A DNA stretch of 64,000 bases from JAWKIW01 sp041394145 (GTDB lineage Bacteria; Actinomycetota; Acidimicrobiia; Acidimicrobiales; Acidimicrobilacustridaceae), in the NCBI GenBank assembly GCA_041394145.1, contig JAWKIW010000003.1:62001-126000 (forward strand), given 5' to 3'. Position 1 is the stretch's first letter; each line of letters opens with the position of its first letter. Made by a program: the position numbers and the translations under genes. This document shows positions 25,581-34,100 of the stretch, piece by piece. Below the pieces are notes generated by a model. It made no database searches and was not told the DNA's origin. It saw only the letters and a program-made list of their open reading frames with translations.

Positions 25581-27144
25581 CGGTGGTGGTCGGCTCGGCG
25601 GAGATGGGCTCGGTCGGGCCGACGACGGAGCCGTCGACGTCGCGGCGGCCCCGGAGGCGGGTGATCGTACCGTCGTCGGGCGCCGGCCACCGTCGCCGCA
25701 GCAGCCAGTCGACGGTGACCGCGGCGAGGATCACCAAGGTGACGTCCACCGGCACCCGGTAGCGGGTGATCCCGAAGGTGAACGCCGATGTGACCGTGAT
25801 GAGGACCGGCATGGCCATGAGCGGGCTGATCGGGATCCGTCGGCGGTACAACACGACGGCACCGGGCACCGCCAACCCCAGCAGCACGAAGTACATGACG
25901 AACCCGATGCGCGACGCCCAGATGCCGCGTCCCTCCACCATCCAGTTGAGGCGCACGTTCTGGCCGAGCAGCTCCTGGTGGCAACCCAGCTCCGGCGTGC
26001 ACCACTCGCGGGTGTCGAACAGCTCGGGGTTGTACAGGTCGAACATCCGGGCGACGCGGGCGACGGCGACGACGGGCAGGCGCCCCTTGTTGTCCTTGAT
26101 GTAGGCGATCGCCGCATCGCGCGAGTACTTGTCGCGCTGGGACTCGTCGAGGCCGTCGACGTCGGGCCACTCCGCCCGACCGGCGGCGACGTACTCGTCG
26201 TAGCAGTTGGCGTAGTAGCCGATGTAGTCGCCGTAGAAGGTCGTGTCGCAGTTGGCGGCCGACAGGACGGCACCGGTCTGGGACGTCATGAAGACCGGCT
26301 CTTCGAAGCGACTCAGGTTGAAGGCGATCCACGGCAGGAGCAGCAGCCCTCCGACCACCCAGGTCACCAGCGCCAGCAGCGCTCGCCGGCCCAGGGTGAG
26401 CTCGCGAAGACCCCACACCAGGGGGATCACGAGGAAGCCGAAGATCAGCAGGCCCTCGCCCCGCGTCAGCGCGGCCAGACCGATGGCACCGCCCAGCAGC
26501 ACCGCGCTCGCCCAACCCGGTCGCTCCCAGAGCCGATAGGCGGCGAGCAGCACGAGGGCCACCAGCGCGACGTACACGCCCTCGGACAGCAGCATGCCGT
26601 CGTTGATCCACAGCCGCGGGTAGACGGCCGCCAGCACCGCCGCCACGATCCCCGCCCGGCGGCCGAACACCCGCCGGGCCACCATGGCGATCAACACGAT
26701 GGCGGCGATCCCCACCAGTGACGTGGCGAGGCGCTGGCCGGTGCCGGAGGTGATCCCGAGCTTCGACAGCGCGCCGAGGAACAGCGAGTACAGGGGTGGG
26801 TCGCCGGCGCTGTCGACGTAGGTCGTCCCGCCCGTGCGGTACCACGTCGCGCTGTCGACGTAGAGGTGGCCACGGGCCATGAGACGGCCCTGCAGGTAGT
26901 AGTAGGCGGAGTCGCCCCAGATCCGGAAGCAGGAGCCGTCGACCGACACGTACGGCACCCGGTCCTCGACCGCCCGCACGATGTCGAGGTCGCACGTCGG
27001 GTACCAGACCAAGACGTTGACGAAGCGGATCACGGCTCCGATGAGGGCGGCGATGGCCACACCCACGCCGTACCAGTGGGCGCGCAGCCAGCCGCTCGCG
27101 CCGGCGGGGCGTGGCCGGGTCGGCTCCTCGGTGGCGGCCGTCAC
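25573..27144 (-). CDS. GT39-type membrane glycosyltransferase
   Basis: From GTG 27144 the product has 523 residues, an N-terminal helix and the outer loop FRIWGDSAYYYLQGRLMARG, with the acidic GD of GT-C enzymes. SAGDPPLYSLFLGAL matches HPPLY. Helices with YPRLWINDGMLLSEGVYVAL and LAALTRGEGLLIFGFLVIPL follow. The large outer loop carries SAANCDTTFYGDYIGYYANC, and then AIAYIKDNKGRLPVVAVARVARMFDLYNP. These segments align with the proteins at 19004 and 27158, making a paralogous trio. The protein probably uses a polyprenyl-phosphate sugar donor. An in-frame start at 27234 would overlap the upstream gene and add a basic tail. I prefer 27144, although no ribosome site is obvious. Confidence 0.87.
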   Translation of the reverse strand: MTAATEEPTRPRPAGASGWLRAHWYGVGVAIAALIGAVIRFVNVLVWYPTCDLDIVRAVEDRVPYVSVDGSCFRIWGDSAYYYLQGRLMARGHLYVDSATWYRTGGTTYVDSAGDPPLYSLFLGALSKLGITSGTGQRLATSLVGIAAIVLIAMVARRVFGRRAGIVAAVLAAVYPRLWINDGMLLSEGVYVALVALVLLAAYRLWERPGWASAVLLGGAIGLAALTRGEGLLIFGFLVIPLVWGLRELTLGRRALLALVTWVVGGLLLLPWIAFNLSRFEEPVFMTSQTGAVLSAANCDTTFYGDYIGYYANCYDEYVAAGRAEWPDVDGLDESQRDKYSRDAAIAYIKDNKGRLPVVAVARVARMFDLYNPELFDTREWCTPELGCHQELLGQNVRLNWMVEGRGIWASRIGFVMYFVLLGLAVPGAVVLYRRRIPISPLMAMPVLITVTSAFTFGITRYRVPVDVTLVILAAVTVDWLLRRRWPAPDDGTITRLRGRRDVDGSVVGPTEPISAEPTTTDA

Positions 27145-27157
27145 CGGCAGCTGCCGA

Positions 27158-28537
27158 TCACGGGGTGACCGCCGTGACGGCGATCGCCGACTCCGCCGTG
27201 CGCCGTCGACCGCGCAGCCAGCGCCAACCGGCATCGAGGGCGACCCCGGTCAGCACGCACAGCCCGACGTCGGCACCCACCCGGTAGCGGGTGATGCCGA
27301 AGCTCACCGCCGCCGTGAAGGTGGCGCTGAGGGCGAGGGCGACGAACGGGATGATGGTGACCTTCCGCTTCCAGAGCAGGACCAGGGCGGCGAGCGCGAG
27401 GGGCAGCATCACGTAGTACTGCGCCATGCCGGCCAGCGTGGGCCAGCCGCCGCGCCGCTCGAAGAACACATTGAAGTCGTAGCTCTGCCCGGGTCGCCAG
27501 ACGTCCCAGATGCGCCCGATCCGCGCCAGGACGACGACGGGGACCTCACCGCGGTGGGCTCGCATGTAGTCGAGCCCGATCTGGCGCTTCCACTGCTCCA
27601 CCACCGTCTCGTCACCTTCGGGCCAGGTGAGCGCGGCGTCGCCGTGCGCGCTGCGATCGCTGCGGTCGCAGTCGGGGGTCCAGTAGCCGAGGTAGTCGTC
27701 GGCCGTGGCGCCGGGGCGGGGGTTGCCCGCCCCGTCCATGGGCGGGGCGAGACCGTAGGTCTGATCGCAGTTCGAGATCTCGAGCACGAAGCCGGCACCG
27801 CTCGACAGCACGGTGGGGTTGGTGAAGCTCACGAGGTTGCGCACCACCCAGGGTGCCAGCACCAGTGCGCCGACCCCGCCGATCACCGCCAGCTGCCGAA
27901 CGCGGGTGGCCAGGTCCTCACCCCTGATCCTCGCCACCAGCGGCAGGGCGAGCAGGGGGAAGAGCAGGAGGGCCTCGGCCCGGGCCAGCGCCGCCAGCGC
28001 GATGCCCGCACCGAGCAGTGCCCCGTCCAGCAGCGAGCGCCGTTCGACGAACCGGTACGAGGCCAGCACCACCAGGGCGACCATCGGGGCGAAGACGGCC
28101 TCGGCGGTCAGCTTCACCTCGTTGAGCCACAGGTTGGCGTACAGGGCGGCGGCCACCGCTGCGATGACCCCGGCCCGCGACCCGGCGATGCGGCGTCCCG
28201 CCAACCCGACGAGGGCGATGGTGACGCCCCCCAGGGCGGCGCTCGCCAGCCGGAGGTGGGTGTGGACGTCGTCGGGCAGGCCGAGCAGTGCCACCACGCC
28301 GAGGTAGGCGGAGTACAGCGGTGGGTGGACCGCGGTGGTCACCAGCTCGCCGTAGTTGTTGCGGAAGACGAACCCGTACCCGTCGGCCAGGTACTGCGCC
28401 TGCCGCCAGTAGAAGGCCTCGTCACCCTCGGGCGTGAAGCCCGACGACCACACGAGCACGGCCACGAACCGCAGCAGGAGCCCACCGGCCACCACCAGCC
28501 CGAGCTGGACGCGGAAGTCCCGCAGCCGTGCGACCAC
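27158..28537 (-). CDS. GT39-type membrane glycosyltransferase
   Basis: GTG 28537 opens a 459-residue GT-C protein. It has helix LGLVVAGGLLLRFVAVLVW, the loop FTPEGDEAFYWRQAQYLADG, then TTAVHPPLYSAYLGVVALLG. LYANLWLNEVKLTAEAVFAP corresponds to NPNLWMNDGLVMSES of the paralogue at 19004. The outer loop has EISNCDQTYG and, further on, LGYWTPDCDRS, and then LDYMRAHRGEVPVVVLARIG. It is the promoter-proximal gene of a five-gene minus-strand block, GT39-GT39-GNAT-deacetylase-methyltransferase. TACGCT lies six bases upstream, so the mRNA is probably leaderless. In-frame codons further upstream are Arg/Pro-rich and probably untranslated. Confidence 0.87.
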   Translation of the reverse strand: MVARLRDFRVQLGLVVAGGLLLRFVAVLVWSSGFTPEGDEAFYWRQAQYLADGYGFVFRNNYGELVTTAVHPPLYSAYLGVVALLGLPDDVHTHLRLASAALGGVTIALVGLAGRRIAGSRAGVIAAVAAALYANLWLNEVKLTAEAVFAPMVALVVLASYRFVERRSLLDGALLGAGIALAALARAEALLLFPLLALPLVARIRGEDLATRVRQLAVIGGVGALVLAPWVVRNLVSFTNPTVLSSGAGFVLEISNCDQTYGLAPPMDGAGNPRPGATADDYLGYWTPDCDRSDRSAHGDAALTWPEGDETVVEQWKRQIGLDYMRAHRGEVPVVVLARIGRIWDVWRPGQSYDFNVFFERRGGWPTLAGMAQYYVMLPLALAALVLLWKRKVTIIPFVALALSATFTAAVSFGITRYRVGADVGLCVLTGVALDAGWRWLRGRRRTAESAIAVTAVTP

Positions 28538-28543
28538 ACGTCG

Positions 28544-28549
28544 AGCGTA
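28544..28549 (-). promoter_or_regulatory. -10-like TACGCT, leaderless start of the glycan block
   Basis: TACGCT on the minus strand ends six bases before GTG 28537. It would drive the five-gene block down to 23045. It supports choosing 28537 rather than an earlier in-frame codon. Confidence 0.55.
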
Positions 28550-28625
28550 GTGGGGCGCGGGCGCAGCCCCGGGCGACCGGACTACAACAGGGCGCCGTGC
28601 CGGAGACACCGCTGCGGGGTGCTGC

Positions 28626-29827
28626 GTGAGCCGACGAGAGCCCTCGAGGCGCGCCCGGCGCCGCCTGCGGGTGCTCCCGCTGGCCGCGACGCTCCTCGGG
28701 GTCGCCCTGCTCGGGGCCGGCTGCGGCGGTACCGACGAGATCGCCGCTCCCGGTCCGGCGCCCCTCGTCCCCGCCATCCCGGCGCTCGCCGCGCCCTTGG
28801 CCGGGGACGGCCCACCCGGGCAGGTCCTCGCCGACTACGAGTCACCACCGCCGATGGCCGCCCGGGCGTGGGTGGTGGACTTCCGCAGCGAGGGCGCGAC
28901 CGGTCCGACCGCACAGCGGGCGATGCTCGTTGTGCCCATGCGTGAGCCGCCCGCCGACGGCTTCCCGCTGATCGTGTGGGGCCACCCCACCAAGGGCAGC
29001 GCCGATCGCTGTGCGCCGTCGGTCCAGGGACCCGCCACCATCCCGCTCATCGACGGGTTCGTGCAGGAGGGCTACGCCGTGGTCGCCCCCGACTACGAGG
29101 GCCTGGCCGCCGAGGGCCCGCATCCCTACCTCGTCGGGGTCAGCGAGGGCCACGCCATGCTCGATGCCGCCCGGGCCGCCACCCGGGTCAAGGGTTCGGG
29201 GTGCGCCCGACCTCCCCCGTCGTGCTCTGGGGGTTCTCCCAGGGTGGCCACGCCGCCGCCTTCGCCGGCGAGCTCGCCCCCACCTACGCGCCCGACGTCG
29301 CCCTCCGGGGCGTCGCCGTCGCCGCGCCGGTGAGCGACGTCGACCACTTCGTCGCCCGCTCGGAGGCGTGGCCCGAGCAGTTCGGCGTGCTGGTCACCAC
29401 CGTCGTCGGCTTCGCCCACGCCTATCCCGAGCTCGACCCGGCCTCGGTGCTCACCTCGGCCACCATGGCCGATGTCGACGAGCTGGAGCAGCGCTGCATC
29501 AGCGAGGTGAACGAGCTGTTCAACCGCCCGATCGCCGAGCAGCTGGTGGCGGCGCCCCGCACGCTGCCCGCCTTCGCCGCCCGCTTCGAGGAGAACCGGG
29601 CTGGTCGCAACGGACTCCCGGTGCCCGCCCTCGTCATCCAGGGCGACAAGGACTCCATCGTCGACCCGGCCGACACCGCCGCCCTCGTCGCGTCGTGGTG
29701 CGCCCGGTCCGTTCCCGTCTCCTACCTCGTCCGCCCCGGCCAGGACCACGGCGTGCTCAGCGACGACGTGCTCCTGCCGTGGATCCGTGGCCGGGTCCTC
29801 GGCGACACACCCCCCTCGAGCTGCTGA
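28626..29827 (+). CDS. lipase/alpha-beta hydrolase lipoprotein, frameshifted
   Basis: The product begins with Arg-rich residues, a hydrophobic stretch and a lipobox (LGAGC followed by GG), so it is likely lipid-anchored. The hydrolase part has FPLIVWGHPTKGSADRCAPS and GYAVVAPDYEGLAAEGPHPYLVG. After a one-base shift near 29205 comes VVLWGFSQGGHAAAFAGEL, with the nucleophile Ser in GFSQG. VPALVIQGDKDSIVDP supplies the Asp and RPGQDHGVLSD the His. This is the secretory (LIP-type) lipase family, usually active on acylglycerols or other lipid esters outside the cell. Both halves are well conserved, so the frame change is probably an artefact. It diverges from the GT39 block. Confidence 0.8.
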
Positions 29828-29892
29828 TGGGAGCGGCACCGACCTCGCGGACCCGGCCGGTCGGGCTGCCGACCCGGATGTGCACCGTCCAC

Positions 29893-29898
29893 TACGAT
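29893..29898 (+). promoter_or_regulatory. -10-like TACGAT in the gap before the GT4 gene
   Basis: TACGAT fits TAnnnT, in about 200 bases of non-coding DNA between the lipase stop and the preferred GT4 start. It would give a leader of roughly 125 bases. I see no clear -35, so this is weak. Confidence 0.25.
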
Positions 29899-30030
29899 GC
29901 CGCTACCCGGCGGACGGTGGGACCCGGGCGTCCGTGCCGGTGGCGAACCGGCGTGGACTGCGAGCCACGGAGGCGTCGACGCGACGCCGCGACACGGGGG
30001 ACGACCATCACCGCCACGCCGAGGACACCG

Positions 30031-31191
30031 GTGCACCGCGACATCGCTGAGCTCGCCGGCGAGGCCGGGGTGCGACGCGTCCACGTGCTCGCCTGGCGCG
30101 ACCTGGCCGATCCCGAGGCCGGCGGCTCGGAGATCCACGCGGCCACCGTGGCCCGCATCTGGGCCGAGTCGGGCCTCGAGGTGACGATGCGCACCTCCTA
30201 TGCCCAGGGCCAGCCCCCGGAGGCCCGACGCGACGGCTATCGGGTGATCCGTCGGTCGGGTCGCCACCTGGTGTTCCCCAGCACCATCGCCGCCGAGGTC
30301 CTGCGGTGGCACGGACCGCGCGATGCGGTGCTCGAGGTCTGGAACGGTGTGCCGTACCTCAGCCCGCTGTGGGCTGGGAGCCCGCACGCCGTGATGATCC
30401 ACCACGTGCACCGGCGCATGTGGGACATGGTCCTCACCCCCCGCCTGGCCCGCTTCGGTCGAGCACTCGAAGGCCGGATCGCCCCGCCCTTCTACCGCCG
30501 CAGCCCCGTCGTCACCCCGTCGTCGTCGTCCAAGCAGGAGATCATCGACCTGCTCGGGCTGTCACCCGAGCTGATCTCGGTGGTGCCGCCCGGCGTCGAC
30601 GAGCGCTTCTCCCCCGGTGAGCAGAAGGCCTCCCACCCACTCGTGCTCGGCGTCGGCCGGCTCATGCCCCCCAAGCGCTTCGACGTCCTCATCCGCGTCG
30701 CCGCCGAGGTCCGGCGGTCGGTCCCCGACCTCGAGCTGGTCGTCTGCGGCGACGGCTACGAGAAGACCAAGCTCGTCGACGTGGTCCGCAGCCTCGAGGC
30801 CGACTCCTGGGTCCGCCTCGCCGGTCGCGTCTCCGACGACGAGCTGCTGTCGCTGTACCGGCGGGCCTGGGTGGTGGCCTCGGCGAGCATCGCGGAGGGC
30901 TGGGGGCTCACCATGTCCGAGGCCGCGGCCTGCGGCACCCCGGCGGTGGCGACCCGGATCGCCGGCCACGTCGACTCCGTGGCCGAGGGCAGGAGCGGCC
31001 TGCTCGGTGGCGACGTGCGCGAGCTGGTGGCGCAGCTGACCGCCGTGCTGCGCGACACCGAGCTCCGGGAACGGCTGTCGGAGGGCGCCCGCAAGCACGC
31101 CGTCGACCTCCGCTGGGAGACGTGCGCGCTCAACACCTTCGTCCCCCTGGCCGACGACGCCCGGCGACGCGCCGCTGCCGGACGCCGGTGA
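30031..31191 (+). CDS. GT4 family glycosyltransferase
   Basis: The 386-residue product is a GT-B enzyme. The N-terminal half has VHVLAWRDLADPEAGGSEIHAATVARIWAESG (the GG-x-E donor-domain loop) and VMIHHVHRRMWDMV. The C-terminal half has PLVLGVGRLMPPKRFDVLIRVAAEV, LVVCGDGYEKTKL and ASIAEGWGLTMSEAAACGTPAVAT, where E-x7-E of GT4 binds the nucleotide. I chose GTG 30031 because GAGGA lies five bases upstream. Earlier in-frame starts at 29827, 29878 and 29953 would add Arg-rich sequence. The stop overlaps the aftD start (GTGA), so it is coupled to the arabinosyltransferase. The donor sugar is unknown. Confidence 0.88.
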   Translation: MHRDIAELAGEAGVRRVHVLAWRDLADPEAGGSEIHAATVARIWAESGLEVTMRTSYAQGQPPEARRDGYRVIRRSGRHLVFPSTIAAEVLRWHGPRDAVLEVWNGVPYLSPLWAGSPHAVMIHHVHRRMWDMVLTPRLARFGRALEGRIAPPFYRRSPVVTPSSSSKQEIIDLLGLSPELISVVPPGVDERFSPGEQKASHPLVLGVGRLMPPKRFDVLIRVAAEVRRSVPDLELVVCGDGYEKTKLVDVVRSLEADSWVRLAGRVSDDELLSLYRRAWVVASASIAEGWGLTMSEAAACGTPAVATRIAGHVDSVAEGRSGLLGGDVRELVAQLTAVLRDTELRERLSEGARKHAVDLRWETCALNTFVPLADDARRRAAAGRR

Positions 31192-34100
31192 CCGCGACCG
31201 CGTCGCCGGCCACCAGCAGCCGGCCGGCGAGGTCGCGCCGTCCGGGTGACTGGATCACCCTGGTCGTCCCGGCGCTGCTCGCCTACGTCCCGCTGCTGCT
31301 CACCAAGCCCGGTGAGGTCGGGGCCGACACCAAGACCTACCTGTACCTCGACCCCGCCAAGCTGCTGGCCGACGCGCCGTTCGCGTGGGACGCCCAGATC
31401 GGCATGGGCACGGTCACCCATCAGAACATCGGGTACCTGTTCCCGATGGGGCCCTTCTACCTGCTGTTCGACCTGGTGGGGGTGCCCGACTGGGTCGCCC
31501 AGCGGCTCTGGCTGGGGACGTTGATGACGCTGGCGGCCCTCGGCGTGCGGTACCTGCTGCGCACCCTCGACCTCGGTGGCACCGCCGACCGCAGCGGCGG
31601 TGTGCTGGTCGCCTCGCTCGCCTACATGCTCAGCCCCTACCTGCTCGACTACTCGGCGCGCATCTCCGTCATCCTGCTGCCGTGGGTGGCGCTCCCCTGG
31701 TTGATCGCGCTGGCGGCCAACGCCTTGCGCCGGGGTGGGTGGTGGTACCCGTCTGCCTTCGCGCTCGTGGTGCTGGCCGTCGGCGGCATCAACGCCACCG
31801 CGCTCATCATGGTCGGGATCGGCCCGCTGCTGTGGTTCCTCCACGCGGTCCTCATCGACAAGGAGGCCACGCCCCGCCAGGCCCTCGCCGTGGTCGGTCG
31901 CATCGCCGTGCTCACGCTGGTCACCTCGGTGTGGTGGATCGCCGGGCTGTGGGCCGAGGGCAAGTACGGGCTGCCGGTGATCCGCTACACCGAGACCTAC
32001 CGGGCGGTGGCGCAGACGTCGAGCGCCCCCGAGGTGCTCCGCGGGCTCGGCTACTGGTTCTTCTACGGCAGCGACAAGCTCGGGCCCTGGATCGAGCCGT
32101 CGGTGCTGTACACCACCAACCCGGCGCTGCTGGCGCTCAGCTTCGCCCTGCCGACGGCGGCACTCGTGACGGCCGCCCTCGTCCGGTGGCGCCACCGGGT
32201 CTTCTTCATCGGCATCATCGTGTTCGGCACCTTCGTCGCCGTCGCCGGGCACCCGTGGGACGGCCCCTCGCCGATCGGCGGCCTGTTCAAGGCCTTCACC
32301 CGCACCAACGCCGGGCTGTCGCTGCGGTCCACGCCGCGGGCCGTCCCCCTCGTGGCCCTCGGCACCGCGGTGTTCCTCGGCGTGGCCGTGGCCGCCATCG
32401 GCCGCCGCCTCCCCCGCCTCGCGGTGCCGGCGGCCGTGGTGGCCTGCGGGCTCATCGCCCTCAACATCCCACCGCAGTGGAACGGCACCATGGTCGCCGA
32501 GAACCTCAAGCGCGACGAAGCCCTGCCGGACTACTGGGAGCAGGCGGCCGCGTGGCTCGACGGCCGAGACCACACGACCAGGGTGCTCGAGCTGCCCGGC
32601 ATCGACTTCTCGAGCTACCGCTGGGGCAACACGGTCGACCCCATCACCCCGGGCCTGATCGACCGCCCGTACGTCGCCCGCGAGCTGTTCCAGTGGGGTT
32701 CGCCGCAGTCCGCCGCCCTCCTCAACGCCTTCGATCGACGGCTGCAGGAGGGCATCGCCGAACCCGATCAGGTCGCCACCATCGCCCGGCTCCTCGGCGT
32801 GGGCGACATCGTGGCCCGCGACGACCTGCAGTTCGAGCGCTTCCGCACCGCCCGGCCCCGCAACGTGTGGGACCTGCTGCGCCGGGCCCCGGGCCTCGAG
32901 GCCCCGGTCGGGTTCACCGAGCCCACCGCCAACCTCGCGAGCCCGGTGCAACCGATGGTCGACGAGCTCGAGCTCGGCCCGTACGGCAACCTCCCCGACG
33001 GTCCGCTCGTGTCGGCCTTCCCCGTGCAGGACCCCCTGCCCGTGGTGCGGGCCCAGCGCGGCGACAACGCGCTGCTCGTGGCCGGTGACGCCGAAGGGGT
33101 CGTCGACGCGGCCGCCGTCGGGCTCATCGACCCCGCCCAGCCGCTGTTCCTGTCGGCCTCGTTCGCCAAGGACCCCGCCGCCCTCGAAGACGTCTACCGG
33201 CGCGACGCCGACCTGTTGATCACCGACTCCAACCGGAAGCGGGCCCAGCGATGGGGCGCGCTCCGGGAGAACACGGGCTACACCGAGCGCACCGGCGAGG
33301 TGCCCCCGACCTACGACCCGGGCGACCAGCGCCTCGAGGTGTTCCCCGGCGCGACCGACGCCGACGCCACCGTGACCGAGCAGCAGGGCGACGCCACGAT
33401 CACCGCCACGGCCTACGGCAACCCCATCACCTACACCCCCGACGACCGCCCGACCAACGCCCTCGACGGCGATCCCCGCACGGCCTGGCGGGTCGGGGCC
33501 ATCGACACCCCCGTCGGCGAGCGCCTGATCATCGACCTCGACCATCCCGTCACCGCCGACCACCTGTCCCTCCTGCAGCCGCTCACCAACGTCCGGAACC
33601 GCTGGATCACCGATGTGCGGCTCCACTTCGGCGACCCGACGGGTGCTGACGCCGGCGACTCGACCGTCGACGCCACCCTCGGGCTCGAGTCGCGGGTGGA
33701 GCCCGGCCAGACCATCACCTTCCCCGAGCGCACCTTCGACCACCTCGAGATCGAGATCACCGGCGACGACGTCGGCCGGCGGCCCCGCTACGACGGGCTG
33801 AGCGGCGTGGGCTTCGCCGAGGTGCGGATCCCCGGGGTCAGCACGACCGAGGTGGTGCGCCCGCCGACCACCCTGCTCGACCGGGCGGGGGCGTCGTCCG
33901 CCGACCACCGCCTCACCTACCTGTTCACCCGCCTGCGCTCCAACCCCGCCGAACCGGTCCGCTCCGACGAGGAGCCGGAGATGACCCGGGCCGTGTCGGT
34001 GCCGACCACGCGCGGCTTCGGCGTCGGCGGGACGGCACGGCTGTCGGCGTCGTCCGCCGAGACCACCATCGACGCCCTGCTCGGCCTGCCCGACGCCACC

